A stretch of DNA of 64,000 nt from Mycobacterium sp. (GTDB lineage: Bacteria > Actinomycetota > Actinomycetes > Mycobacteriales > Mycobacteriaceae), in assembly GCF_002863225.1 (NCBI RefSeq), contig NZ_PKEK01000050.1, forward strand, positions 1 through 64,000, in the 5' to 3' direction. The notes below the pieces were generated by a model. The model was not told the DNA's origin and made no database searches. It saw only the letters and a program-made list of their open reading frames with translations. The position numbers and the translations under genes are program-made. This document shows, in pieces, positions 8,256 through 16,743 of this stretch. The stretch's first letter is position 1. Each line of letters starts with the position of its first letter.

Positions 8256-8334
8256 ACTCGGCGATTTTCGCACATTACGCCCTGACCTGCCGATACGCTC
8301 CACGCACCCAATTTCTCAATCGAAGGGCGGGCCC

Positions 8335-9174
8335 ATGGCACAGAACAACTCGATCATCGGAGACCTCAGCCGCCGACGGTTCATTGCAACCTCCGCGGCA
8401 GTCAGCGCCAGTCTGGCATTAGCAGGAACTGGATCCTGGCCCGCATTCGCCGACCCGGCAAACGACAATTGCGGCGGCAAGGATGACAACGTTTCGCTGT
8501 GGAAGGACGTCAAGGACGCCACCCCGGCAGCGCCCCATCCCAATACCAAGGTCGACTACCCGTTGAATCCAAAGAACCCCCAGCCCAAAGACGGCTACGC
8601 GGTTCACACCGGTGGTCCCGAGTTCGCCGAGTGGGATTGGTTGGTACTGCCTCTAGTGCGAGCGACCGGTATCGAGTGCCACAAATGCTGGACACCCGAC
8701 GAAATGCTCAACCTCTGGCCGTGGGCCGCAAATTGGGCCAACGATTCGGCCAGCCATCTGGCCGGACAGGACTGGGTGCTGGCCATCAATTCCGGCAACA
8801 CCCATAAGGTCCCGCAGCTGCACATCCACGTCACCAAATTCGAGCACAACATCCGGACCGCGCTCACCGCAGCGGCCAAGACGTCGAAACCCGCGACCAC
8901 CGCCGCCGACTGGTCGAACCACACCGTCGCAGTGGACGACAAGCTCTACCGGTGGCTGCAGCGAAAATCGATTGATCATCAGTTATTCGCCGACGTGCGC
9001 AATTACGTGGCCAAAAGCGACAAGGCCATGGTCGATCAAATCATCGCCGTCGTCCAGGTCGATCCGACGAATCCGGGCGCCGGCTACTACGTCCTCAACA
9101 GCGACAAGGCGTTGAGCGCTCATAAGCCGTTCGGCGTCGACTACGTCGAGAACCTCTTGTATCGCAAGCACTAG
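8335..9174 (+). CDS. CDP-diacylglycerol pyrophosphatase (Cdh family), Tat-exported
   Basis: This 279-aa protein has a twin-arginine signal (SRRRFIATSAA, cleavage near AFADP) and a domain of the CDP-diacylglycerol hydrolase family (PF02611). The HIT-like catalytic block is visible as QLHIHVTKFE. ECHKCW and LPLVRATGIE are family segments. It would hydrolyse CDP-diacylglycerol to phosphatidate and CMP at the cell envelope. The ATG at 8335 follows AAGGGCGGG. Confidence 0.87.
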   Translation: MAQNNSIIGDLSRRRFIATSAAVSASLALAGTGSWPAFADPANDNCGGKDDNVSLWKDVKDATPAAPHPNTKVDYPLNPKNPQPKDGYAVHTGGPEFAEWDWLVLPLVRATGIECHKCWTPDEMLNLWPWAANWANDSASHLAGQDWVLAINSGNTHKVPQLHIHVTKFEHNIRTALTAAAKTSKPATTAADWSNHTVAVDDKLYRWLQRKSIDHQLFADVRNYVAKSDKAMVDQIIAVVQVDPTNPGAGYYVLNSDKALSAHKPFGVDYVENLLYRKH

Positions 9175-9277
9175 GCGGGCCCGAAGACAAGGGAAATCCC
9201 TGTATCGCCGGACCAACCGCCGCCCTAGCGTCACGTGTAGAACCCCGGGGCTCTCGGGTGTCGCGAAGGAGATGGAA

Positions 9278-9640
9278 ATGATCGGTGCACGCCGCTTGAT
9301 GACTTCGGCCGCGGTCCTCGTCTGTGCTGCCATCGGGGCGGCCGGTCCAGCGGCGGCCGCACCGCCAGCCGACGGCGACTACGTCGGAACCGTCACCGAA
9401 AGCAGTGACCCCGGCCAAGCCCGCGTGGGCAACACCACGAACATGCACCTGTCGTCCTGCGGTGACGGATGCATCCACCTGCAGGGTCGGGGCTGGACCG
9501 CCGACACCCACCCGGAGGGCCCGGTGTGGAGCGGGCCCACGTCCGGCGGCGACCACGTCTGGTTCGACGAGAACACTCTCGCCGGCGGCATGGACTGGAG
9601 CAACGGCGTCCACCTGAAGACCCAGATGAAGCGCGTATGA
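9278..9640 (+). CDS. Small secreted mycobacterial protein
   Basis: This 120-aa protein has a signal peptide ending near AAAAPPADG. The mature part contains a likely disulfide in SSCGDGCIHL and repeated Trp/Gly segments (GRGWTADTHPEGPVW). I do not recognise a named domain; similar short secreted hypothetical proteins are common in mycobacteria. Start chosen: the second ATG (9278), because AAGGAG at 9266-9271 touches the first ATG (9272) directly and sits 6 nt from the second. Confidence 0.75.
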   Translation: MIGARRLMTSAAVLVCAAIGAAGPAAAAPPADGDYVGTVTESSDPGQARVGNTTNMHLSSCGDGCIHLQGRGWTADTHPEGPVWSGPTSGGDHVWFDENTLAGGMDWSNGVHLKTQMKRV

Positions 9641-9739
9641 GACCGGCGAGGGCGAGGGCTGTTTGCAGGAATGAGCCTCCTAGCTGAAATCAGGCCGATA
9701 GGGTCGTGCTGTCGTCGCGGACAGACTGATGGAGGCGCT

Positions 9740-10225
9740 ATGACCTATCGGGTGATCGTGGTAGGCACGGACGGCTCGGAGTCGTCGTTTCGCGCGGTTG
9801 ACCGCGCGGGCGCGATCGCGGGACAAGACTCGGCGAAGCTGGTGATTGCGAGCGCGCACACCGACACCTCGGAAAAGGGTGGATGGTCACGACCCCCGTC
9901 CCCCGATCGGGTGGCCGACGGCAGGGCCGCGGACAGCCTCGGCGATTCGGGTTACCGGATGCACGGAAGCGCGCCCGTCTACGCCATCCTTCAAGATGCC
10001 CGCCTACGCGCGAAGGCCGCGGGTGCCAACAACATTGAAGAGCGCTCGATTGTGGGAGCGCCGGTGAATGCGTTGCTGAAGCTGGCCGACGAGGTGGAGG
10101 CGGACTTGCTCGTCGTCGGCAACTTGGGTCTGGGCACTGTCGCCGGACGCCTGTTGGGCTCGGTACCCGACACCGTTGCGCGCAAGGCGAAGGTCGACAT
10201 TTTGATCGTCCACACCATCGATTAG
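9740..10225 (+). CDS. Universal stress protein (single UspA domain)
   Basis: This is a 161-aa single-domain USP. It opens with the beta-strand/ATP loop (RVIVVGTDGSESS) and ends with the nucleotide-binding pattern G-x2-G-x9-G-S/T-V (VVGNLGLGTVAGRLLGSVPD). An Arg/Pro-rich insert near residues 50-75 lengthens the middle loop. It probably binds ATP and acts in stress or dormancy signalling. The ATG at 9740 follows GGAGG at 9731; a longer frame from 9671 lacks this site. Confidence 0.9.
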   Translation: MTYRVIVVGTDGSESSFRAVDRAGAIAGQDSAKLVIASAHTDTSEKGGWSRPPSPDRVADGRAADSLGDSGYRMHGSAPVYAILQDARLRAKAAGANNIEERSIVGAPVNALLKLADEVEADLLVVGNLGLGTVAGRLLGSVPDTVARKAKVDILIVHTID

Positions 10226-10240
10226 CGCCGGACGGTCGTC

Positions 10241-11659
10241 CTACCAATTGCTGGGCGCGTAGTCCTTCAGGAAACAGCCGTACAGGTCTTCGCCGGATTC
10301 TCCGCGAACGATGGGGTCATAGACCCGAGCGGCGCCATCGACCAGATCCAGCGGGGCGTGAAAGCCCTCCTCGGCGAGGCGAAGCTTCGTCGGGTGTGGA
10401 CGCTCGTCGGTGATCCAGCCCGTGTCGACCGCGGTCATCAGAATGCCGTCCTGCTCCAGCATCTCGCCGGCGCTGGTCCGGGTGAGCATGTTGAGCGCTG
10501 CCTTGGCCATGTTGGTGTGCGGGTGCCCGGGGCCCTTGTAGCCGCGGCTGAACTGGCCTTCCATCGCCGAGACGTTGACGATGTATTTGCGCCGCGAGGG
10601 CGACGACGCCATCGCCGGGCGCAGACGGCTCACCAGGATGAACGGCGCCGTCTGGTTGCACAGCTGGACTTCGAGCAACTCCATCGCGTCGACCTCGTGC
10701 ACGCGTTGGGTCCAGCTGTTGATCGATGCGGTGTCGGGCAGCAGACCGCCCGCGTCGATCGCGATGCCCGCGGCGATCCGGTCGGGTGACGCGCTTCGCG
10801 CGGCGAGCGCCAATTCGGTTAGCGCATGCGGAGTTTGATGCTGCGCAAGACTTCCGGCGAGCGCCGCAGGATGGGCGTCGCTGACCCGGTCGAATGTGAT
10901 GACGTCGACGAGCTCAGGAGCCGGCGTCCGCTCAGCGTCGACAAGGGCCGCGTAGGAGCCGGGAGCGCGGCGCACGGTCTGAGCCGCGTTGTTGATCAGG
11001 ATGTCCAGTGGACCTTGCGCGGCCACGGTATCCGCGAGCGCGACGACCTGAGCTGGGTCGCGCAGGTCGATGCCCACTACGCGCAGCCGGTGCAGCCAAT
11101 CACTGCTGTCGGGCATCGAGGCGAAGCGGCGAACCGCGTCGTTCGGAAAGCGGGTGGTGATGGTCGTGTGCGCGCCGTCGCGGAGCAGACGCAGCGCGAT
11201 GTACATGCCGATCTTCGCGCGGCCACCTGTGAGCAACGCCCGGCGACCGGTCAGGTCGGTGCGGGCGTCGCGCTTGGCGCGGCTGAGCGTGGCGCAATCC
11301 GGACACAGTTGGTGGTAGAAGGCGTCGACGACGGTGTGATGGTTTTTGCAGATGTAGCACGCCCGCGATCGGAGCAGAGTTCCTGCGCTGGCCCCGACCG
11401 CGGTGGACACCAGCGGCAGACCTGCGGTTTCGTCGTCGATGCGGCCCGGGGCGCCGGTGGCGGTGGCGGCGATGACGGCGCGGTCGGCGGCCGCCACCGC
11501 GTCGCGCTTGGCGTGCCTGCGAGCCTTCTTGACCGACTTGAACACGCGGGCGGTAGCGCGACGCACGGCCACCGCGTCGGGATGCTCAGGCGGCAACGCC
11601 TCGATATCGGCTAGCACCTGAAGGCAAATATCGAGCTTGCCTGGGTCGATCGCAGTCAC
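10241..11659 (-). CDS. Atypical SDR oxidoreductase with N-terminal zinc-ribbon-like domain
   Basis: This protein of about 472 aa has three parts. Residues 1-90 are basic and helical. A short Cys cluster (CYICKNHH, CPDC) near residues 100-130 looks like a zinc ribbon. Then comes a Rossmann SDR domain with TGGRAKIGMYIAL and INNAAQ. The catalytic Ser is present (IVNVSAMEGQ), but at the YxxxK position the sequence reads TNMAK, so the usual Tyr is Thr. The substrate is unknown. Start chosen: GTG 11659 (VTAIDPGKLD). An extended start at 11731 or 11728 would overlap the upstream cyclase stop and could be translationally coupled. Confidence 0.8.
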   Translation of the reverse strand: MTAIDPGKLDICLQVLADIEALPPEHPDAVAVRRATARVFKSVKKARRHAKRDAVAAADRAVIAATATGAPGRIDDETAGLPLVSTAVGASAGTLLRSRACYICKNHHTVVDAFYHQLCPDCATLSRAKRDARTDLTGRRALLTGGRAKIGMYIALRLLRDGAHTTITTRFPNDAVRRFASMPDSSDWLHRLRVVGIDLRDPAQVVALADTVAAQGPLDILINNAAQTVRRAPGSYAALVDAERTPAPELVDVITFDRVSDAHPAALAGSLAQHQTPHALTELALAARSASPDRIAAGIAIDAGGLLPDTASINSWTQRVHEVDAMELLEVQLCNQTAPFILVSRLRPAMASSPSRRKYIVNVSAMEGQFSRGYKGPGHPHTNMAKAALNMLTRTSAGEMLEQDGILMTAVDTGWITDERPHPTKLRLAEEGFHAPLDLVDGAARVYDPIVRGESGEDLYGCFLKDYAPSNW

Positions 11660-11727
11660 GGTGGAAGGGTACGGCCTCGCGACCTCGGCCGGCAGCAACA
11701 GGCAGACCTCATGCGCCCCCGACGGCA

Positions 11728-13245
11728 TCACGACATCGCAGGGTCAATCGTGAACACCTGCACCGCGGCCGACTTGCCCTTCAATGTGTGGGATCCCCGG
11801 TCGATGAGGCCAGGTGGCCGAAGCGCCAATGCATCGACGCAGGATTGGCTGAGTAGAACCGTGTCGCCGGTGGACTTTGTGAGCTGCTCCAGGCGGGCGG
11901 CGACGTTGACGGCGTCACCGATCAGCGTGAACTCGAGTTTGCCTCCGCCGCCGATCGTGCCTGCGATGACGACGCCGGTGTTGATCCCGACACCGATCCG
12001 GATCGCGCCGCCGAACTGCTCTTCCACCCGCCGAAGAATCAGACCAGCGGCGGACACCGCTTGGTCAGCATGATTCGCCAGATCGTTCGGCGCGCCGAAT
12101 ACAGCCAATGCCCCATCGCCAAGAAATTTGTTGACGTGACCACCGGCATCGACGACAGCGGGCACGACAATCTCAAACAGAGCGTTGAGGCGGGCAACGG
12201 TGTCCTCGGCGGTGTTCGCCTCGGCGAACGGAGTGAAATCGCGAATGTCGATGAACATCACGGTGACCTCGCGACGCTCGCCGGTGAACACGTCGTCGCC
12301 CTGCTCGAGTAACCGCGACGCGAGCGCAGGGTCGACGTAGGTCCCGAAGGCGCCTTGAAGCCGTTGGCGCTCAGCCAAACCCGTCTGCATCCGGTTGAAA
12401 GACCCGGCCAGCACACCCAAGTCGTCGTCTTGAACCACCGGCAGAGGTTGGTTGTAGTCACCGAGCGCAACACGTTCGGCGCCGGCAGCGAGGTCGCGTA
12501 TGGGTTTGAGAGATTGAGAGAAACCGAGCCCGACAGTGACAGGCACCGCAAAAACGATCGTCAAGAGACCACCGATCACCACAGACACGAAAGGCGCATC
12601 GCTGACTGAATGGAAAGCGGTCGCAAGCATCGCGCCGGCGACGCCGTACCCCAGCGCCACGGCGATCATGGCCAGGTTCGAGCGTGCGGCGAAGGTTGGG
12701 CGGGACCGCGGCAGCGTGTCGCCGATTCCGGAGTCACCGATCAAGGCGATACGAACAGGTCGCAGCGTCCCCTCGACAATGCTGCGGTAAGCAATCAGTT
12801 GCACAGCTGCGCCGATGAGCGCGCCCCGAAATCCGTACTGGGTCAACCGCGCCCAGGGAGCCCCGGCGATCGCTCCGATACCGACAGAAAGCACAGCAGC
12901 CCAGACGGCGGTTACCCACACCACTAGGGACGATGCGGTGCGCGCATAGGTATAGGTCGCCTCCAGAGCCGGCTGAGGATCTACGTCTTGGCCCGCTCCC
13001 CACCGCTTCACCAGCACGGCCCAACGAAGACTAGGAAGAATCATCACCCACGCCAGCACAACGACCGCGGCGACAGTGGCAGCCGTCGCGGTGGAGTAAC
13101 GGCTGGACTTTTCGAAGGCGATTATTGGCAGCGTCACCATGGTCGAGTAGATCGGCAGCGAAACGAATATGACGGCCGCGCAGAGCCACCATATGTAGTA
13201 CCTCGGCCCGTACCGGTCCCACGCCCACTGCCAAATGCGGTCCAT
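11728..13245 (-). CDS. Membrane class III adenylate cyclase with HAMP domain
   Basis: This 505-aa protein has about six N-terminal membrane helices (residues 15-250), a HAMP linker (SQSLKPIRDLAAGAERVALG, about 255-300) and a C-terminal cyclase domain. The metal aspartates are D333 (FIDIRDF) and D377 (FLGDG). The adenine-selecting pair is K373 and D444, and the transition-state pair is N447 and R451. All catalytic residues are present, so it should make cAMP. The architecture matches the Rv1318c/Rv1319c/Rv1320c/Rv3645 group of mycobacterial cyclases. It lies just upstream of the SDR gene on the same strand. Confidence 0.93.
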   Translation of the reverse strand: MDRIWQWAWDRYGPRYYIWWLCAAVIFVSLPIYSTMVTLPIIAFEKSSRYSTATAATVAAVVVLAWVMILPSLRWAVLVKRWGAGQDVDPQPALEATYTYARTASSLVVWVTAVWAAVLSVGIGAIAGAPWARLTQYGFRGALIGAAVQLIAYRSIVEGTLRPVRIALIGDSGIGDTLPRSRPTFAARSNLAMIAVALGYGVAGAMLATAFHSVSDAPFVSVVIGGLLTIVFAVPVTVGLGFSQSLKPIRDLAAGAERVALGDYNQPLPVVQDDDLGVLAGSFNRMQTGLAERQRLQGAFGTYVDPALASRLLEQGDDVFTGERREVTVMFIDIRDFTPFAEANTAEDTVARLNALFEIVVPAVVDAGGHVNKFLGDGALAVFGAPNDLANHADQAVSAAGLILRRVEEQFGGAIRIGVGINTGVVIAGTIGGGGKLEFTLIGDAVNVAARLEQLTKSTGDTVLLSQSCVDALALRPPGLIDRGSHTLKGKSAAVQVFTIDPAMS

Positions 13246-13504
13246 GTCGGGAGATTAGAGGGAGATAATCCGCAACAGATCAAAAGGGACGCATCTCTTT
13301 AAGCGACCAACCTTGATTGAAAGGTAAGGCCCGGCGACCTCGGTCCGACGCCCAACATGCGGGCGTTCACGCCCCCAGAGTCGGGCCGATCGTCCGGCGG
13401 GAACCCCAATCGCGCTGGAGAAAGCACTCACAATCATCCGTACTATGGGTAATTGGTTGGGGTTCATGGCATCCGAAAGGAACGTACGGTCCAGGAAAAC
13501 GGGG

Positions 13505-13744
13505 ATGGCGATACCGCTGCAAAGCATCGAAACACCGGACGAACTGTCGGCGCTACCGCTCAAGTCGATGGTGCGCGAGTTTCGCCAGCGCCGTCCGTCC
13601 GCCGCCGACAATGGCGGCGTCTGGGAACGACGACGGTCGGGCTGGAATCAGATCTCGGGATCCACCAGTCACCCGCCGCCCGAAGCACCTGCGCTCCCGG
13701 TCCGTCTGCTGTGGCATCCGAAGTGGCGCGAACTGCTGAGCTGA
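13505..13744 (+). CDS. Possible small basic protein (doubtful)
   Basis: A frame of 79 codons starts at ATG 13505 (MAIPLQSIETPDELSALPLK) and ends PVRLLWHPKWRELLS. The beginning and end look protein-like, but no domain is recognised. A GGGG just before the ATG is the only possible ribosome binding site. The frame also opens at 13445 without a good site. The 570-bp interval 13246-13815 between the divergent cyclase and lipoprotein genes contains nothing else I can support. Confidence 0.35.
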   Translation: MAIPLQSIETPDELSALPLKSMVREFRQRRPSAADNGGVWERRRSGWNQISGSTSHPPPEAPALPVRLLWHPKWRELLS

Positions 13745-13815
13745 CTGGCCAACGCTCAGCACAGATTTCGAATGCCGTTGAGTTCTCCCAACCCGTTGCT
13801 ATCTTCGCAGGCACA

Positions 13816-14346
13816 ATGTCTCGGATGGCAAATGTGATGGGGTCGGCGGTGGCCGCGGGCTGCTTTGCGTTGGCCGCGTGTTCGCCGTCCCCGCCATTGC
13901 ACCCACCTGCCGCGACGCCGAGCCAGTCGGCACGGCAGCCGTTGGTCGCCCCGTCGGCCGCGCCCAGCGCCACACCGGCTCCGAGCAACTCCGTCGCTCA
14001 CTACTCGACCGCCCCATGCCTCGGGTTGTCGATCTGCCCAACGCCACCTCCGGACGCCGAAGGCAACCCGGCCTGCTCCTATCGCAATGGCTGGGATGCG
14101 GACCCGTCAGGGTCTGGGGTCGATGTCAATTATTTCCCCGAACCGGCCACCGCAGCCAACGGCGAGCAGGTGACCGTCGACGTGCGCTTGAAGGACGGCA
14201 ACGTCGCGTCTCAGATCGCGGCCATCGAACCGGGCCAAACGTTCCATCACATTCATTTCCCCGGCATCGAGAAATCCGCGGTGCAAGAGGTCTTGCTCGC
14301 CAACGATGCGGGACGGTGCTTTGTCATCGGGCCGGACGGGGTCTGA
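13816..14346 (+). CDS. Putative lipoprotein
   Basis: This protein of about 176 aa has a type II signal peptide (GSAVAAGCFALAACSP, lipobox LAAC). A Ser/Pro/Ala-rich stalk (residues 30-65) follows, then a globular domain with four Cys (CLGLSICP, CSYRN, RCFVIG). It should be anchored in the membrane and face the cell wall. I do not recognise a named family. Three in-frame ATGs (13816, 13825, 13837) could start it; the longest is used. Confidence 0.72.
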   Translation: MSRMANVMGSAVAAGCFALAACSPSPPLHPPAATPSQSARQPLVAPSAAPSATPAPSNSVAHYSTAPCLGLSICPTPPPDAEGNPACSYRNGWDADPSGSGVDVNYFPEPATAANGEQVTVDVRLKDGNVASQIAAIEPGQTFHHIHFPGIEKSAVQEVLLANDAGRCFVIGPDGV

Positions 14347-14381
14347 GCTCTCCACCAACGAATTTTGGGTGATTTCTGAGA

Positions 14382-14399
14382 CTTAGGCCGGAGTAAGAT
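14382..14399. promoter_or_regulatory. Degenerate copy of the fadE24 palindrome
   Basis: The right half GGAGTAAGAT (14390-14399) and the CCGG centre match the palindrome before fadE24 at 25881-25902. The left half is CTTAGGCC instead of CTTACTCC. The site ends 49 bp before the ATG of the secreted-protein gene at 14449. The shared, unusual 10-bp half suggests a common regulator. Confidence 0.4.
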
Positions 14400-14448
14400 G
14401 TGAGTTTCTCAGGTACATTTCGCGGACCGATGGTAAGGGGATCAGGAA

Positions 14449-15102
14449 ATGGGTCAACGTGTTCGTTCGTGGGCGGGAGTCATCGGCGCCGTCGGTGTCG
14501 GTGTTCTGGGCGCGATGTTCCTCAGCAGTCCGACGGCTTTCGCCACTGACGACCCGCTCCCCACGCCGTCGCTGTTGGATTTCGGGCCACCCGGCTCGAT
14601 GGGCGACCCGACGACGACGATCGAGTCGTCGTCGATTCCTTACGTTTACAACTTCTACGAGCAGATCCTGCCCTACACCATCTCAGACGGGGCCACCGTT
14701 TCTGGGGCCTACGACACCAAAGACACCAGTGGGGTCATCGGTTTGCTCCCGCTCATCGCGTTCAGCTCCGATTCGCAGGTAGTCACCGACAGCACAGGAA
14801 ACGCGCCTGCTGTCGGAACCGAGTGGAACGGAATCGCTCTCGGATCAGCAGCGCTGCCTGGTCCCGCACAATTGGCCTTCGTCGATAACTCGATGACGAG
14901 CCCGGACGGGACCTCGGCCAATATCGTTGAGTTCTTCGGCCAGTTCGGCAACTATTTTTCCACCGGGCCGACCGGCACGATCGATGAGCTGGACTTCTTC
15001 AACACATGGTTGCCCATCATCGACACTCCCGCCGCAACCGCAATGTCAGCAGATCTCGCCGACCTCGGCGGGCTAGCCGACCTCAGCGGTATCTCGATCT
15101 GA
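14449..15102 (+). CDS. Secreted hypothetical protein
   Basis: This 217-aa protein has a Sec signal peptide (GVGVLGAMFLSSPTAFATD). The mature part is acidic and Thr/Ser/Gly-rich, with hydrophobic patches (PYVYNFYEQILPY, GVIGLLPLIAFSS) and no Cys. The style resembles mycobacterial secreted proteins of unknown function sometimes found near PE/PPE genes. No enzyme motif is seen. The ATG follows AGGGGATCAGGA. A degenerate copy of the fadE24 palindrome lies 49 bp upstream, so it may share control with fatty-acid genes. Confidence 0.72.
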   Translation: MGQRVRSWAGVIGAVGVGVLGAMFLSSPTAFATDDPLPTPSLLDFGPPGSMGDPTTTIESSSIPYVYNFYEQILPYTISDGATVSGAYDTKDTSGVIGLLPLIAFSSDSQVVTDSTGNAPAVGTEWNGIALGSAALPGPAQLAFVDNSMTSPDGTSANIVEFFGQFGNYFSTGPTGTIDELDFFNTWLPIIDTPAATAMSADLADLGGLADLSGISI

Positions 15103-15384
15103 CGTCAATCGCAGGTTGGTTCTGGAAAACCTCAATTTCGTTCTCCTACAACCTATTTGAGGGCACTACGGTTCGAGCAATGCGGTGTCGGTTACCGCAC
15201 CTGGATCAGCGCAGAGGTCGGCTCGATCAGCCGGGTCGCGGAGGGGTTGGCGGCGTCGGAACTCGCCGGCGGCACACTGCTCCCAGCACCGGACGACTGG
15301 CCGGCCGAACAGGGTGGTCGAGGCGATGACCGAGACGTCGAGCACGAACGGTCTCGACGAAGTAACACACTGACGTGTTGACGC
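15103..15384. other. Gene-poor spacer, possible decayed coding remnant
   Basis: This roughly 280-bp stretch lies between the secreted-protein gene and the tmRNA terminator. Short frames exist on both strands, none with a ribosome binding site or recognisable domain. One minus-strand frame contains PFVLDVSVIAS, loosely like the start of a VapC PIN domain, but the later acidic PIN residues are absent. It may be a remnant or chance. Confidence 0.3.
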
Positions 15385-15413
15385 AAAAAGAAAACTGGCC
15401 AGAGCTTCTGGCC
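15385..15413 (-). terminator. Intrinsic terminator of ssrA
   Basis: On the minus strand a perfect 7-bp stem (GGCCAGA/TCTGGCC, loop AGC, 15397-15413) is followed by a T-rich tract (TTTTCTTTTT, 15385-15394). It lies 17 nt beyond the 3' end of the tmRNA. This is a classical rho-independent form. Confidence 0.8.
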
Positions 15414-15430
15414 CTGACCAGCTTCTTTTA

Positions 15431-15798
15431 GGTGGAGCTGCCGGGAATCGAACCCGGGTCCTACGGCATTCCCTCAAGACTTCTCCGTGCGCAGTCCGCT
15501 ATGTCTCTACTCGGATCTCTCGGTCACGCGAACAAGCCGAGATGACGATCCCAGTCGCTGTTTGATGTCCCCACGGGTCCCGCGACCGAACCCGTAGGTT
15601 TGTCCCTCTAGCTGATGCCAGGGTCCGGGCCGAGGGCGCTCCCGGTCTGACAGACACGCAGTCGCTTAGGCAGCGAGTGCGTAGTCGCGCTGATGTGAAT
15701 CGGCGCTTATATGGTTGCAGCGACGCTTACGGTGGTCTCTTGCCTGCACCGGCACGCTTCCCTTGATTCGATGCGCGAAGTCGAAACCGTTCAGCCCC
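15431..15798 (-). ncRNA. ssrA: tmRNA (SsrA)
   Basis: This is a 368-nt transfer-messenger RNA. The 5' end GGGGCTGAAC pairs with the 3' CAGCTCC acceptor strand, and the T-arm reads GGGTTCGATTCCCG. The tag reading frame at 15666-15704 encodes ADSHQRDYALAA then TAA, the known mycobacterial degradation tag. The DNA encodes only ACC and not a full ACCA at the 3' end, so the last A must be added by CCA-adding enzyme. With SmpB (encoded about 950 bp away on the same strand) it rescues stalled ribosomes. Confidence 0.97.
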
Positions 15799-15831
15799 TC
15801 GCACCCCTGCCGAATTCCGGCAAGACAACTC

Positions 15832-15837
15832 ATAGTA
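15832..15837 (-). promoter_or_regulatory. Candidate -10 box of ssrA
   Basis: TACTAT on the minus strand lies 34 nt before the mature 5' end. It would start a precursor with a leader of roughly 27 nt for RNase P removal. No convincing -35 hexamer is seen at 17 nt, which is common in mycobacteria. Confidence 0.35.
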
Positions 15838-15901
15838 CGCGCTTTTCAACCGCAGATCAGGCCGCGTTCATCCCTGATCGGGTAACGAATTCGTAGATCA
15901 C

Positions 15902-16648
15902 TCAGGCGGCGATCATTCCCACCGACACGGCGGCCAACAACATGCCGAACGCCTGCCAGCGGGTGAGCCGCTCACGCAGCACAATGATCGCCAGGACGAC
16001 GGTCGTCGCCGGATACAGCGAGATCAAGATGCTGGCCAGCGACAGCATCCACTTCTGAATTGCCAGCAACATGCTGACGTTGGCACAGGTGTCGAGCAAC
16101 GCCGCCAGCAGCGCCAGCCGCAACGGCGTTCGGGACGGCAAGGCGAGATTCTTGCTGGCCGCCGCCACCGTGACCACCAGGACAGTGGCTGCGGCGCGGG
16201 CGAAGAACAGCGGCCACATCCGGCATGCCACCGGGGCCTCGTGCAGCAGCACAAAGTCCAACCCGAAGGCCACACCCGAGCCAATCGTCAGCCAGGCGAC
16301 CTTGCTGGTGAATTTGTGGGTGCGAACGTCGTCGTCGTCGGGCGACTCGCGGCTGACCATGATCACCGCGAGCATCGCCAACACAACGCCCGCCGACGCG
16401 CCGGCACCGGGTCGCTCACCGATTGCCACGCCGACCGCGACGGGCACCGCAGCGTTGAGCACCGCGGCCAGCGGCGAGACCACCGAGATTGGCCCGGCGC
16501 TCACCGCGGCGTAAAACCAATAGACCCCGATCGCCTGGCTGATTCCGTAGAGCGAACCCCACAGCACCGCCCCGGGGTGGATGGGGCCACCGGAGGTAAC
16601 TGCGAGCACCCCCAGCAACAACGTTGCGAGCGGGTAGGTCACCAACAT
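15902..16648 (-). CDS. EamA/DMT-family transporter
   Basis: This drug/metabolite-transporter (EamA) protein has about ten hydrophobic helices in two repeats. Typical segments are GPISVVSPLAAVLNAAVPV and LAIIVLRERLTRWQAFGM, the conserved Glu-Arg near the end of the second EamA repeat. It probably exports a small metabolite; the substrate is unknown. The first ATG (16648) gives 248 aa and loses helix 1. The frame stays open upstream with clear family-like residues (AAYAQLSAVSYGVSDFVGG) as far as smpB, but has no ATG, GTG or TTG there. A CTG near 16749, preceded by AAGGG and overlapping the smpB stop, is a possible start. Confidence 0.85.
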   Translation of the reverse strand: MLVTYPLATLLLGVLAVTSGGPIHPGAVLWGSLYGISQAIGVYWFYAAVSAGPISVVSPLAAVLNAAVPVAVGVAIGERPGAGASAGVVLAMLAVIMVSRESPDDDDVRTHKFTSKVAWLTIGSGVAFGLDFVLLHEAPVACRMWPLFFARAAATVLVVTVAAASKNLALPSRTPLRLALLAALLDTCANVSMLLAIQKWMLSLASILISLYPATTVVLAIIVLRERLTRWQAFGMLLAAVSVGMIAA

Positions 16649-16743
16649 GACGCGCAGCCCAGCCGCCCGGCGGGACGCTACACCGCCGACAAAGTCACTG
16701 ACGCCGTAGCTGACTGCAGAGAGCTGGGCGTAGGCGGCCCCGA

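Noticed and set aside
13453..13815. N-terminal extension of the lipoprotein frame
   Set aside because: The signal peptide and lipobox start after 13816; upstream residues look non-coding and would bury the signal.
15103..15384. VapC-like PIN fragment on the minus strand (PFVLDVSVIAS)
   Set aside because: Only the first strand resembles a PIN domain; the later acidic residues and an antitoxin gene are missing, and no ribosome binding site is seen.
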